DNA of 64,000 nt from Halosegnis rubeus (GTDB lineage Archaea; Halobacteriota; Halobacteria; Halobacteriales; Haloarculaceae): the NCBI RefSeq assembly GCF_009184545.1, contig NZ_QJOW01000004.1, forward strand, positions 124,001-188,000, in the 5' to 3' direction. Of the stretch, positions 45,817 through 55,008 are shown one piece after another (the first letter of the stretch is position 1; the number at the start of each line of letters is the position of its first letter). The notes beneath the pieces are model-generated. The model was not told the origin of the DNA, ran no database searches, and worked only from the letters and a program-made list of their open reading frames with translations. The position numbers were made by a program, and so were the translations under genes.

Positions 45817-47004
45817 ATGGTACGGACGCTCGATTCGCTCGACGCAGCCGGCGCGGCCGTCGGGGTTCGGGTGGACATCAACAGTCCGCTCACGGACGCG
45901 GCAACGCTCGCCGACGATGCCCGTCTGCGGGCACACATCGAGACGCTCACCGAACTCGCCGCGGCGGACGCCCGAACCGTCGTCATCGCCCACCAGGGGC
46001 GGCCCGGCGGCGACGAGTTCGGAACGCTCGAACCGCACGCCGAGCGACTCGACGAACTACTCGACGCGCCCGTCGAGTACTGTGATGCCACCTTCTCTGC
46101 GGACGCTCGCTCGCGCGTCCGTGGACTTGCCCCCGGCGGGCTTCTCGTGTTGGAGAACACGCGTTTCTACAGCGAGGAGTATATGCAGTGGGAGCCGAGC
46201 GAGGCGGCCGACACCCACCTCGTCGCGAAGCTCGCGCCGGTCCTCGACGCGTACGTCAATGACGCCTTCGCAGCCGCACACCGATCACAACCGTCGCTCG
46301 TCGGCTTCCCGCAGCGGCTCCCTTCCTACGCCGGTCGCGTGATGGAGACGGAACTCGAGGTGCTCGGAAGCATCGGCGGGTCGCCGGAGCCGCGCGTCTA
46401 CGTCCTCGGGGGCGCAAAGGTCGCAGATTCCATCGACGTGGCCCGGTCGGTCCTCGAACGCGGGCTCGCGGACGCCGTCGTCACCGCCGGTATCGTCGGT
46501 AACGCCTTCCTCCTCGCCGACGGCGTCACGCTCGGTGCCGCTTCCGCCGAGATCGTCAACGACCGCTCGCCAGAAGCGGTCAAGCAGGCCGGCGAACTCC
46601 TAGACGAGTTCGGTCACCGGCTGTATCTCCCGCGTGACGTGGCCGTCGAGCGCGACGGCGAACGGGTCGAAATCGATACCGAGTCGTTGCCGGCGGCCGA
46701 GCCAGCGATGGATATCGGCGCTCGGACGGTCTCCGCGTACGCTGACATCCTCGAAGACGCGGGGACGGTTATCCTGAACGGCCCCGCCGGCGTCTTCGAG
46801 AACGACCTGTTCTCCTTCGGGACTCGGGAGCTGTACGAAGCAGCGCTTCGCACCGACCACAGCATCGTCGGCGGCGGCGACACCGCGGCCGCGCTCCGCT
46901 CGCTCGGGCTCGAAGGCTTCACGCATGTCTCGACGGGCGGTGGGGCCGCGTTGCGGATGCTGACCGGCGGGACCCTCCCCGCCGTCGAGGTTCTCGACGA
47001 CTGA
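45817..47004 (+). CDS. pgk: Phosphoglycerate kinase
   Basis: A 395-aa glycolytic enzyme that makes ATP and 3-phosphoglycerate from 1,3-bisphosphoglycerate. Visible are VGVRVDINSPLTD (substrate-binding VDxN), VIAHQGRPGG, LENTRFYSEE, VNDAFAAAHRSQPS, VLGGAKVADS (ATP Lys), LNGPAGVFEN and the SIVGGGDTAAAL glycine loop. ATG 45817 is the natural start; the in-frame reading from 45697 includes the promoter. Its TGA overlaps the ATG of the acetyltransferase gene. Confidence 0.95.
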   Translation: MVRTLDSLDAAGAAVGVRVDINSPLTDAATLADDARLRAHIETLTELAAADARTVVIAHQGRPGGDEFGTLEPHAERLDELLDAPVEYCDATFSADARSRVRGLAPGGLLVLENTRFYSEEYMQWEPSEAADTHLVAKLAPVLDAYVNDAFAAAHRSQPSLVGFPQRLPSYAGRVMETELEVLGSIGGSPEPRVYVLGGAKVADSIDVARSVLERGLADAVVTAGIVGNAFLLADGVTLGAASAEIVNDRSPEAVKQAGELLDEFGHRLYLPRDVAVERDGERVEIDTESLPAAEPAMDIGARTVSAYADILEDAGTVILNGPAGVFENDLFSFGTRELYEAALRTDHSIVGGGDTAAALRSLGLEGFTHVSTGGGAALRMLTGGTLPAVEVLDD

Positions 47005-47456
47005 TGAAACTCACCACGCCGACCGCGAGTACGCTCGACGCGCTCGTCGGGTTGTGGCTCGAACTCGCGCACGACCAGCGAGCACACGGCTCACACCTGC
47101 GCGTAACCGAAAACGAGAGCCGGATTCGCGAGTCGCTCTCACAGCGGCTTGTCGTCGGCGGTGTCCGGCTCGCCCGCGTCGACGACGACCCGGTCGGGTT
47201 CACCACGTTCTACCCCGAACAGGGCGCGTTCAAACAGGACCACGCCCGAGGAATCATCGAGAATCTATACGTCACAGAGCGACACCGCGGTAACGGAATC
47301 GGCACGGCGCTGTTGGAGGCTGCGGTCGACTCGCTCCACGAGGGCGGTGCAGACCGAATCGCGCTCGACGTGTTGGCGGCCAACGAGCGAGCGCGGGCGT
47401 TCTACCGGGACCACGGATTCGAGCCCCATCGGATCGAGATGGAGCGGCGACCGTAA
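47004..47456 (+). CDS. GNAT-family N-acetyltransferase
   Basis: A 150-aa GNAT protein with the acetyl-CoA loop ERHRGNGIGTALLEAAV near 91-107 (R/QxxGxG/A type), and ALDVLAANERARAFYRDHGFEP near the end. The substrate is unknown. Its ATG shares a base with the pgk stop (TGATG), so translation is coupled. Confidence 0.88.
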   Translation: MKLTTPTASTLDALVGLWLELAHDQRAHGSHLRVTENESRIRESLSQRLVVGGVRLARVDDDPVGFTTFYPEQGAFKQDHARGIIENLYVTERHRGNGIGTALLEAAVDSLHEGGADRIALDVLAANERARAFYRDHGFEPHRIEMERRP

Positions 47457-47497
47457 CGCGAAACCGATACAAGGGTCGACCACCGAGAGGCAGACGT

Positions 47498-47571
47498 GCC
47501 AAGGGAGCGTGGGTGGTGCACGCACCCGATTTGTAATCGGGAGTTCGAGGGTTCAAATCCCTCCCTTGGCT
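47498..47571 (+). tRNA. tRNA-Thr (anticodon TGT)
   Basis: A 74-nt tRNA. The acceptor pairs GCCAAGG with CCTTGGC, with discriminator T (47571). The anticodon arm CCCGA-TTTGTAA-TCGGG gives TGT, and the T-arm GAGGG-TTCAAAT-CCCTC is intact. No intron. Confidence 0.93.
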
Positions 47572-47650
47572 TCAGACCGTGTCCTCGCGGCTCCGACACA
47601 ACGGCGATGCATAGATACTTTCTTGTCCGACACCGGACGAACGTACGGAT

Positions 47651-47797
47651 ATGAGCCAAACCGTCGTCCTCGCATCGATCGCGATTGTCGCCCTCGTGTT
47701 GATCCTCTTTGCCGTCGCCAGCGTCCACTACGTCACCGACATCCTGTCGGAGGTCAACGACGGCGACGGCGACCACGGCGGGGCGAGCCACTAACCG
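47651..47797 (+). CDS. Small single-pass membrane protein
   Basis: A 48-aa peptide from ATG 47651: one membrane helix (TVVLASIAIVALVLILFAVA) then a short acidic, Gly/His-rich tail (EVNDGDGDHGGASH). Codon use is haloarchaeal. No family was recognised. Confidence 0.55.
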
Positions 47798-47846
47798 ACG
47801 CTCGAAGCGTCCCCGAACATATCCCTCCTGCGGCTATCCTTCCGGT

Positions 47847-48227
47847 ATGGAGCCTGACCAACTCGAGGAGTGGACCGACGACTACTGGAGTTGGGTCGCC
47901 GTCGTACTGTTTCTGCTCATTCCCGTCGATCTGCTCACGACAGCCGGCGCCGCGACAATCTACGGGACCCAGGCCGAGACGAACCCGCTAATGCGGTGGC
48001 TGTTGACGCGTCGACTCGCTACCATCGTGGCCGTTCACCTCGCCGTGTTGGTGGCCGTGGTCGTGAGCTTCCGTGTGATGGTCTTTCTGCTAGAGACTAC
48101 CGACGAGCGATACCAACGGGCGTTCGCGTACGGTATCGAGGCGTTCGTCGGCCTCCTCCTCCTCGCTGGGCTGGTCGTCTTCGCTAACAACCTCTCGGTC
48201 ATCGTGTTGGGCGAGTCACTCCTGTGA
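47847..48227 (+). CDS. Small polytopic membrane protein (DUF5658-like)
   Basis: A 126-aa protein with three to four helices (SWVAVVLFLLIPVDLLTTAGA, LATIVAVHLAVLVAVVVSF, FVGLLLLAGLVVFANNLSVI). ETNPLMRWLL after the first helix is typical of small DUF5658-like proteins. The 3' end overlaps the convergent zinc-finger gene by 12 bases. Confidence 0.65.
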   Translation: MEPDQLEEWTDDYWSWVAVVLFLLIPVDLLTTAGAATIYGTQAETNPLMRWLLTRRLATIVAVHLAVLVAVVVSFRVMVFLLETTDERYQRAFAYGIEAFVGLLLLAGLVVFANNLSVIVLGESLL

Positions 48228-48407
48228 GTCGCGCCACGAGTCCAGACACGCACCGTCACAAAACTGTACCCGCTGTACTTCCCTGTTTTCGACCCACGTC
48301 CGGGTGCGACGGTCGGGTGCGTTCGCGAGTGAGTCGCCACACCACTCACAGGCGGGGGCCTCGTCCGGCGAGATATCCTCGCCCAGATCGGAGGTCGGGT
48401 CCTTCAT
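48216..48407 (-). CDS. Small zinc-finger protein
   Basis: A 63-aa protein starting MKDPTSDLGEDISPDEAP. Four Cys make a likely zinc site (CEWCG near 20, then FCDGACLDSW near 49-58), the treble-clef-like form common in small haloarchaeal zinc proteins. Function is unknown. Confidence 0.7.
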   Translation of the reverse strand: MKDPTSDLGEDISPDEAPACEWCGDSLANAPDRRTRTWVENREVQRVQFCDGACLDSWRDSQE

Positions 48408-48457
48408 TATCGATACCTACTGCCACGCACACTTAGCCGTACCCACGGCGGCGATTC

Positions 48458-49309
48458 CTACGGGCGTTCGTAGCTCGGGTCGAACATGTGTGCGGAGGTC
48501 GGTGCCGGGTCGCCCTCGGTGAGGTTGTACTCCGAGAAGTCAGTCACGCCAGCCTCCCGAAGCACTTCCTCGTCGTAGAAGCTGTTGCCCGTACACGTCG
48601 CCGGGTCGCGAGATAGAATCTCCAACAGCGCGTCGGACATGACCTCCGGGGTCCGCCAGTCGTCTTCGGTGCCCATCCCGAAGTAGCGGGTCGCGCGCGT
48701 GTCGATTGCCGTGACCGGCCAGATAGTGTTACACGCAACGTCGTCGCCGGTGAGTTCGTCCGCCAGCGACAGGGTGAGAAACGACATCCCGAGCTTCGAC
48801 CACGCATACGGGCCGGACCCCGGCGCACGGTCGACGGTGACCGGCGGTGCGTTCGCGAACAGCCACGACGACTCCTGTCCGCGTAGGTGGTCCGCGAACG
48901 CTCGCGAGACGAGCTGCGTTCCCCGGACGTTCACGTCAGTCAGCAGGTCGAATCGGTTGGCCGGCAGGTCGACCGTCGAGACGGCCTGGATGGCGCTGGC
49001 GTTGTTGATGACGATGTCGATCTGGCCGAACTCGTCGATCGCCTTCTCGACCGCGCGCTCGACGTTCTCCTCCTCGCGGACGTTCAACTCGATTGCGAGC
49101 GCCTCCGGGCCGATGTCGCGAACCTCGCGGGCAGTCTGCTCGATTGTCCCTTCGAGCCGCTGGTCGTCGGTGTCGTCGGTCGTTTTGCCGGTCGAGACGA
49201 TGTTACAGCCACACTCCGCGAGCGCGAGCGCAAACTGCTTGCCGATGCCGCGGGTCGTTCCTGTGATGAACGCCGTCTGTCCGCTCAGGTCGGGTTTGCT
49301 CAGTGACAC
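48458..49309 (-). CDS. Short-chain dehydrogenase/reductase (HSDL2-like)
   Basis: A 283-aa SDR starting GTG 49309 (MSLSKPDLSGQTAF). It has TGTTRGIGKQFALALAECG for cofactor binding, NNAS near 110, and YAWSK near 170 (catalytic Tyr and Lys). The C-terminal FYDEEVLREAGVTDFSEY resembles hydroxysteroid-dehydrogenase-like proteins. Catalytic Ser is not at the usual place (FANAPPVTV). Substrate is unknown. Confidence 0.83.
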   Translation of the reverse strand: MSLSKPDLSGQTAFITGTTRGIGKQFALALAECGCNIVSTGKTTDDTDDQRLEGTIEQTAREVRDIGPEALAIELNVREEENVERAVEKAIDEFGQIDIVINNASAIQAVSTVDLPANRFDLLTDVNVRGTQLVSRAFADHLRGQESSWLFANAPPVTVDRAPGSGPYAWSKLGMSFLTLSLADELTGDDVACNTIWPVTAIDTRATRYFGMGTEDDWRTPEVMSDALLEILSRDPATCTGNSFYDEEVLREAGVTDFSEYNLTEGDPAPTSAHMFDPSYERP

Positions 49310-49343
49310 ACCAGTACAACGGCTCCCCGGATAATAGGTGTCC

Positions 49344-50528
49344 CTACCGGTCCCGCAGAACCGACTCGCCGGGCGTCGTCGTCGCGCCGGCCGAGAGGAC
49401 GACCCCGGCGTTCAGTGAGGTGTTGATGGCCGTCTTCGCGTCCGGCCCGGCGACCACCCCGAACTTCCGGCGACCCGTCGAGACGCGCTCACTTTTCACC
49501 GTGGTTTCGACGGGTTCGCCGTCGTGGCGGAGGTTCGCCACCTGCGTTCCAGCGCCGAGGTTGACTCGCTCGCCGAGGACGCTGTCGCCGACGTAGGAGA
49601 GGTGCGGCACGTTCGTCTCCTGCATCACGACGGTGTTTTTCAGCTCAACGCCGTTGCCGACGTGGGCGTTTTTCCCGATGTGTGTCGCACCGCGGACGTA
49701 CGCGTTCGGGCCGACATCGGCTCCCGACCGAATCAGCGCCGGTCCCTCGACGACGACGCCAGCGTCGACTGTCGCACCGACTTCGACCACGATAGAGCCG
49801 CGTAGCTCTGCTCGCTCGTGAACCTCGCCGTCGACGTGTCGATCTAGTTCCGCGAGCTTCCACTCGTTGGCTTCCAGCAGCTCCCACGGTCGTCCAACGC
49901 CGAGCCACCGGCGTACCGGAACGGCCGACACATCGTGTGTGGCGATGACTCTCGCGAGCACGTCGGTGATTTCGTACTCGCCGCGGTCAGAACGGTCGAC
50001 CTCGATGAGCCAGTCGGCAGCCTCTGCCGGGAAGTGGTATGCACCGACGTTGACGCGGCTGCTGGGCGGGTCCTCGGGCTTCTCGACGATGTCGGTCACC
50101 TGTCCGTCGTCGATAGAGAAGACGCCGTAGGGCCGCGGGTCATCAACCGTGTAGGCTCCGACGGAAGGACACCGCTCGAACAGCGCCGCCAGCGCGTCCT
50201 CATCGTAGAGGTCGTCGCCGTTTAGGACGACGAAGTCGTCGTCCAGATGCTCGCGAGCAGCGGCGGCCGCGTGTGCCGTCCCCAACTGTTGGTCCTGCGT
50301 GGCGTACGCGACCGGAACCCCTCGATACGACTCGCCGAAGTGGTCGCGAACGCGGTCGGCCTCGTAGCCGACGACGAACACGAGTCGGTCTGCGCCCGCA
50401 GCCACGGCAGCGTCGGCGGTGTGTGCGACGAGCGGACGGTCGGCGACCGGTAACATCGGCTTCGGTATCGACTCGGTGAGCGGACGCATCCGCGTCCCCT
50501 CTCCGGCGGCGAGGATGACAGCGTGCAT
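49344..50528 (-). CDS. Sugar-1-phosphate nucleotidylyltransferase/acetyltransferase (GlmU-like)
   Basis: A 394-aa two-domain enzyme. The N-terminal nucleotidyltransferase has AAGEGTRMRPLTESIPKPMLPV (8-29) and NGDDLYDED near 99. From about 245 a left-handed beta-helix of hexapeptides (VEVGATVDAGVVVEGPALIRSG) gives the acyltransferase half. It probably makes UDP-GlcNAc or a related nucleotide sugar for glycosylation; archaeal members vary in sugar. It stands alone before the sdh operon. Confidence 0.87.
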   Translation of the reverse strand: MHAVILAAGEGTRMRPLTESIPKPMLPVADRPLVAHTADAAVAAGADRLVFVVGYEADRVRDHFGESYRGVPVAYATQDQQLGTAHAAAAAREHLDDDFVVLNGDDLYDEDALAALFERCPSVGAYTVDDPRPYGVFSIDDGQVTDIVEKPEDPPSSRVNVGAYHFPAEAADWLIEVDRSDRGEYEITDVLARVIATHDVSAVPVRRWLGVGRPWELLEANEWKLAELDRHVDGEVHERAELRGSIVVEVGATVDAGVVVEGPALIRSGADVGPNAYVRGATHIGKNAHVGNGVELKNTVVMQETNVPHLSYVGDSVLGERVNLGAGTQVANLRHDGEPVETTVKSERVSTGRRKFGVVAGPDAKTAINTSLNAGVVLSAGATTTPGESVLRDR

Positions 50529-50795
50529 ACCCGTGACTGGCCGGCCACGTCGTTAGGTGTACTGCTTGGCGAACAGGCGACTCGACTCCGGCCACGGTGC
50601 GTCGCGCTCCCGTCTCGTCCCGTGGCCGACGAATTACCAGCGCATGCGCCGGTTGGCTGCGGCTTCGCTGATAAGCATCCGCTCGCTGTGCGAGCGGTTC
50701 ACGGGCGCGAACGGAGTGAGCGACGGCTGCGGGTTTTATTTCAGGTTTTTCCTGTGAGTGGTGCGCGAAGCGCACCTGAACAGGAAAAAAGTGCG
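50529..50795. other. Intergenic region between the GlmU-like gene and sdhA
   Basis: About 270 bases without a supported gene. Apart from the long inverted repeat at 50746-50789 it has no clear promoter or RNA. The frames that cross it read through sdhA antisense and are not coding. Confidence 0.5.
50746..50789. terminator. Long nested hairpin downstream of sdhA
   Basis: TTTTTCCTGT (50746-50755) pairs with ACAGGAAAAA (50780-50789); inside, GTGCGC-GAA-GCGCAC (50761-50775) forms a second stem. It begins a few bases after the sdhA stop at 50796, on whose strand the outer arm ends in a T run. It looks like the operon terminator. Confidence 0.65.
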
Positions 50796-52631
50796 TTAGT
50801 AGGAACGAATCTTCGGCTCGTACGTCTTCTCCTCGCCGTCGAGCAGCACGTCGGTGTAGTAGAGGTCCGGCTCGCCGTCGTTCCACGCGATCATGGTGTG
50901 TTTGAGCCAGTCTTCGTCGTCGCGCGCCTGGTGTTCCGCGCGCCAGTGGGCACCACGGAACTCCTCGCGTGCGAGCGCGCCGAGCGCGATGGTCTCGGCC
51001 ACGTCGATGAGGTTGCGCGTCTCGATGGTGTGGAGCAGGTCCGTGTTGAACGTGCGCGAGGGGTCGGCGACAGCGACGTTCTGGTAGCGTTCACGACAGT
51101 CGCGAATCGTCTCCAGCGCGTCCTGAATCCCCTCTTTCTCGCGGAACACGTTGACGTTCTGGGTCATCGCGTCCTGCAGGTCGGAGCGGATTTCGGCGTG
51201 GTTGATACCGTCCCGGTCCATCATCTCCTCGACGCGAGCACGCTCGCCCTCGAGCGTGTGCTCGACCGTCGCGGTCGGGTCGGCGGTCATCGCCCCGCCG
51301 TCTGCGACGGCATCCGGGTCGGGCTGGTCGATTGCGCCCGGCGACACCGGCGTGTCGAGACCCGTCTCGTCTTCGGTACGCGCGCTCGGCCCGGTCGGGA
51401 TGCGCGCCTCGCCGAGCTCACGCCCTGCGGCGTGGTAGCCGGCGCGCGCACCGAAGACGATGAGCTCCGGTAGCGCGTTGCCGCCCAGTCGGTTCGACCC
51501 GTGGACGGAGACACAGGCACACTCGCCGGCGGCGTACAAGCCGTCGATGCAAGTGTGGCCGTTCTCGTTCGTCTCGATACCGCCCATGTGGTAGTGCTGG
51601 CCGGGCTTGACCGGCATCGGCTCGTCCAGCCCGTCGACGCCCTCGAAGTCCTCCGCGAGGTGGAGAATGTTCTCGAGGCGGTCGACGACGCGCTCCTCGC
51701 CGAGATGGCGCATATCGAGGTAGACGTACTCGTCTTCGATACCGCGTCCCTCGTTCACCTCAGTCAGTTCGGCGCGCGAGACAACGTCACGGGAGGCGAG
51801 CTCGCCGTCGTTGTTGGCGTAGCCGTGTTCGAACATGAACCGCTCGCCGTCGCCGTTGTAGAGGATACCGCCCTCACCACGAACCCCCTCGGAGATGAGC
51901 ACGCCCGTGCTCGGGAGGGTGGTCGGGTGGAACTGGACGAACTCGGGGTCCTCGACCGGAACGCCCGCGCGGTACGCCATCGCCAGCCCGTCGCCGGTGT
52001 TGGCGACCGCGTTGGTCGTGTGGTCGAACGTTTGTCCGTCGCCGCCGGTGGCGAGGATGACGCCGCCCGACGCCTCGAAGCCGACGAGATCGCCGCTCTT
52101 GATGTCGTAGGCGATACAGCCGTGACACTCCCGCTCTTCGGGGTCCGGGTGGTCGGTGGTGGCGAGTTCGGTGACGTAGAACTCATCGTACACCGTGATA
52201 CCTCGCTTGACGACCTGCTCGTACATCGTGTGGAGCAGGTGGTGGCCGGTCTCTGCGCCCGCGTACGTCGTCCGCGGGAACGAAAGCCCGCCGAACGGCC
52301 GCTGTGAGACGCGCCCGTCGTCCTCTCGCGAGAACGGCATCCCCCAGTGTTCGAGCTGGATGGTCTCTTCGGGACTCATCTCACACAGCGTCTCGATTGC
52401 TGGGGCGTCGCCGAGGTAATCCGACCCCTTCATCGTGTCGTACGCGTGGTCCTTCGGGTCGTCGCCGTCGCGAAGCGCCGCGTTGATTCCACCCTCCGCC
52501 GCACCGGTGTGCGAGCGAACCGGGTGGAGCTTCGTCACGATGGCGACATCCGCGCCTTCTTCGTGGGCAGCGATGGCAGCACGGAGTCCGGCTCCGCCGC
52601 CACCGACCACGATTACGTCGTGTTCGTGCAT
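50796..52631 (-). CDS. sdhA: Succinate dehydrogenase flavoprotein subunit
   Basis: A 611-aa FAD subunit oxidising succinate to fumarate. The FAD fold starts VVGGGGAGLRAAIAAHEEG, and the covalent-FAD His lies in RSHTGAAEGGINAAL near 40-54. Other motifs are HGSNRLGGNAL near 380 and a long C-terminal helical domain. ATG 52631 is the start. Last gene of sdhC-D-B-A, 51 bases after sdhB. The linker at 415-470 is rich in Asp and Ala. Confidence 0.95.
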   Translation of the reverse strand: MHEHDVIVVGGGGAGLRAAIAAHEEGADVAIVTKLHPVRSHTGAAEGGINAALRDGDDPKDHAYDTMKGSDYLGDAPAIETLCEMSPEETIQLEHWGMPFSREDDGRVSQRPFGGLSFPRTTYAGAETGHHLLHTMYEQVVKRGITVYDEFYVTELATTDHPDPEERECHGCIAYDIKSGDLVGFEASGGVILATGGDGQTFDHTTNAVANTGDGLAMAYRAGVPVEDPEFVQFHPTTLPSTGVLISEGVRGEGGILYNGDGERFMFEHGYANNDGELASRDVVSRAELTEVNEGRGIEDEYVYLDMRHLGEERVVDRLENILHLAEDFEGVDGLDEPMPVKPGQHYHMGGIETNENGHTCIDGLYAAGECACVSVHGSNRLGGNALPELIVFGARAGYHAAGRELGEARIPTGPSARTEDETGLDTPVSPGAIDQPDPDAVADGGAMTADPTATVEHTLEGERARVEEMMDRDGINHAEIRSDLQDAMTQNVNVFREKEGIQDALETIRDCRERYQNVAVADPSRTFNTDLLHTIETRNLIDVAETIALGALAREEFRGAHWRAEHQARDDEDWLKHTMIAWNDGEPDLYYTDVLLDGEEKTYEPKIRSY

Positions 52632-52682
52632 TGGTCTGTAGTTATTGTTGGTTGGTGTTGGATACGTTTAGGAGTGACGCGG

Positions 52683-53591
52683 TTACCAGAACTTCAGGTT
52701 CTTCTTGACCGCTTCACGCTTCAGTTCCTGGATGTGTTCCGTCAGGGGGATATCCTTCGGACACACCTCAGTGCAGGAGAACTGGGTCTGACACCGCCAG
52801 ACGCCGTGCTCCTGTTCGATGATGTTGAGTCGGTGCTCGGTGAGGTCCTCGCCCTCGCGGTCGTCCATCGCGAACCGGTAGGCCTTGTTGATAGCCGCCG
52901 GGCCGAGATAATCGTTGTTGCCCGCCGCGATGTTACACGAGGACATACACGCGCCACACCAGATACAGCGCGTGGACATCTTCACCTTCTCGCGGTTCTC
53001 GCGCGACTGGTACTGCTCTTCGAGTCCGTCAGGGGTGTCTTCCCCCTGGAAGTACGGCTCAACGGACTCCATCTGGTCGTAGAAGTGCTCCATGTCGACG
53101 ACGAGGTCCTTGACGACCTCGGCGTGCGGGAGCGGCTCGATACGGACCTTCTTCGGGATGCCGCTGTCGGCGAGGTCAGCGACCTGCGTCTTGCAGCCGA
53201 GCCGCTGTCGCCCGTTGACGAACAGCGCGTCCGAGCCACACACCGCCTGTCGACAGGAGTGGCGGAACGTGAGCGAGGAGTCGTACTGGTCGCGCGCCCA
53301 CATGAGCGCGTCGAGCACCGTCATCCCCTTCGAGAACGGGACGGTGAACGTGTCAAACCGTGGCTCCTCCTTCTCGGGAACCTCGGGGTCGAAGCGGAAC
53401 ACCTTCAGCTTGACCGTGCGGTCCGCCTCCTCGACGAGTTCGCGGGTGCGCCGTCGCGCTTCCTCGTTTGCCGTCTCGATCTCCTCGCTGTCCATCTCGG
53501 TGTACGTCTCACCGGCAGCGCGCGCGGCCCCAACGGCCTGCGTCTGTGTCTCTGTACCGTCGTCTTCGGTTTCGGTGATTCCTGTGCTCAT
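52683..53591 (-). CDS. sdhB: Succinate dehydrogenase iron-sulfur subunit
   Basis: A 302-aa subunit with an acidic N-terminal leader. The [2Fe-2S] motif is SCRQAVCGSD...LGCKTQ, with Asp in the fourth-position neighbour of CGSD as in many SdhB. The [4Fe-4S]/[3Fe-4S] ligands are CIWCGACMSSC near 213-223 and CQTQFSCTEVCP near 275. It passes electrons to the membrane quinone site. Its ATG overlaps the sdhD stop. Confidence 0.95.
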   Translation of the reverse strand: MSTGITETEDDGTETQTQAVGAARAAGETYTEMDSEEIETANEEARRRTRELVEEADRTVKLKVFRFDPEVPEKEEPRFDTFTVPFSKGMTVLDALMWARDQYDSSLTFRHSCRQAVCGSDALFVNGRQRLGCKTQVADLADSGIPKKVRIEPLPHAEVVKDLVVDMEHFYDQMESVEPYFQGEDTPDGLEEQYQSRENREKVKMSTRCIWCGACMSSCNIAAGNNDYLGPAAINKAYRFAMDDREGEDLTEHRLNIIEQEHGVWRCQTQFSCTEVCPKDIPLTEHIQELKREAVKKNLKFW

Positions 53592-53959
53592 GAGATACTC
53601 CCTCCTGCCATCACGAACGCCAGTCGGAGAATCTGTGCGGAAAGCAGCAGTCCGGCGACGATGAGGCCGTACTTTACGACCCGCTTGCCGGTGCCGTCGA
53701 GTCCCTGATTGACGAGTCCGTTGTAGACGCCGTTGACGCCGTGGAACGTCGCCGTCAGGCCAAAGCCGACCATCGCGGCGAAGTAGCCGGGCTGGCTCAT
53801 CCGGGCGCTCGTGCCGGCGAACGTCACGTCTGCGGCGTGGTTCACGAAGTGCAGCTGCATAAAGTGGAACGCCAACACGATGACGAGAAACGCCGCCGTG
53901 AGACGCTGCAGCAGCCAGCGCGTGCCTTTCGGTTCGAACGAAGAGTAGCGTTCACTCAT
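53588..53959 (-). CDS. sdhD: Succinate dehydrogenase membrane anchor SdhD
   Basis: A 123-aa protein with three helices ([64 protein letters not shown]). His in [13 protein letters not shown] and the FHGVNG motif are candidate heme or quinone ligands. Its ATG overlaps the sdhC stop (ATGA), so it is co-translated. Confidence 0.88.
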   Translation of the reverse strand: MSERYSSFEPKGTRWLLQRLTAAFLVIVLAFHFMQLHFVNHAADVTFAGTSARMSQPGYFAAMVGFGLTATFHGVNGVYNGLVNQGLDGTGKRVVKYGLIVAGLLLSAQILRLAFVMAGGSIS

Positions 53960-54351
53960 GCCAGTTTCCCCATCAGGAACGTCGGAATGCTCGCGACTAC
54001 GATGACGCCCGTGACAACGAGCGACGCGTAGAAGGTGCGGTCCTGTGACTCCAGTCCGAGCCCGAGGTCGACGAACAGCAGGCGGATGCCGTTGAGAATG
54101 TGGAACACGGCGACCGCCAGCAGGCCGACTTCGAGGAATCGAACGAGGAGCAGTCCTTCGAGGCCCTGAATCGTGCTATTGTACGCGTCGGAACCCTGCA
54201 TCGCGGTCGAGAGGACAGCGATGTGGGTGAACAGATAGCCGACAAGGACCCAGCCGGTGAACTTGTGGAAGATCCACGCCCACATCCCGGCGGAGAACTC
54301 CGTCCACCGACCGAAGTCCTCGACGAGGCCTCGGTCGTACGATTGGCTCAT
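53956..54351 (-). CDS. sdhC: Succinate dehydrogenase cytochrome b subunit SdhC
   Basis: A 131-aa cytochrome b-type anchor and first gene of the operon. The motif [23 protein letters not shown] near 27-49 has the quinone-site Ser/Arg region and the heme His; [17 protein letters not shown] near 82-98 gives the second His. Three helices. Start [16 protein letters not shown]. Confidence 0.9.
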   Translation of the reverse strand: MSQSYDRGLVEDFGRWTEFSAGMWAWIFHKFTGWVLVGYLFTHIAVLSTAMQGSDAYNSTIQGLEGLLLVRFLEVGLLAVAVFHILNGIRLLFVDLGLGLESQDRTFYASLVVTGVIVVASIPTFLMGKLA

Positions 54352-54415
54352 GCGTCTATGTGTCAGGGCCGCCTCGTCATAGTAGTTGCCTTCTCGGCGG
54401 CCTACGCAGGTCGGC

Positions 54416-54964
54416 TCACTCCTGCTGTTCCGACTGTGACGACCGGTGCATCCTCACCGCGTGTCGAGTCGGTTCGTCCAGCTCGACGAGGTGACACACC
54501 GGGTTTCCCGGGTAAACGAGCGGGTTCTCCAACACCCCGACCAGCAGGCCGGTAAAGGGCGCACGTATCGCCCCCGACTCGCGCTTGAACGGGTTCGTAA
54601 TCGTACAGATGCGCTCTCCAGCCTCGACCAACGCGCTCCGCCCGTGGTGCATCTCCACCAGCCCACCAACGTCGGCCCGGAGCCACGTCTTCTCGTAGTC
54701 GTTGCCGATGATGGTCCGCCAGCCGGGCCACGAGACGACGCCGTCCGTCCGCGCGCCGAACTCGTTGAGCACCGACAACGTCCCGGCCAGCGCCCGGTGG
54801 ATGAGCGACCGCTGGAACCGGTGTGCCTCGCCCATCTCGACTGTCACGGTCGGGACGCCTGCGGCGGTCGCCTCGCGCCGGAGTGCCCCCGACGGCCCGG
54901 TCGAGTCGATGATGACGTGCGAGGCGAACGCGTTCGCGACCCGGGACACACCCTCGTCGTCCAT
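54416..54964 (-). pseudogene. C-terminal fragment of a succinylglutamate desuccinylase/aspartoacylase-like protein
   Basis: The frame from about 55000 down encodes only the C-terminal half of a zinc carboxypeptidase-like (AstE/AspA) protein: AVHVRADMDDEGVSRVANAFASHV, STGPSGALRREATAAGVPTVTVEMGE, a barrel-like tail IRAPFTGLLVGVLENPLVYPGNPVCHL. The N-terminal zinc motif (HGxE...) is absent because the next gene begins at 55009 on the other strand. ATG 54964 gives 182 residues but lacks the metal site, so it is probably inactive. Family members normally have about 300-350 residues. Confidence 0.72.
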
Positions 54965-55008
54965 GTCCGCACGGACGTGGACCGCGTTCGTCCGTCCGCG
55001 CGTACGAC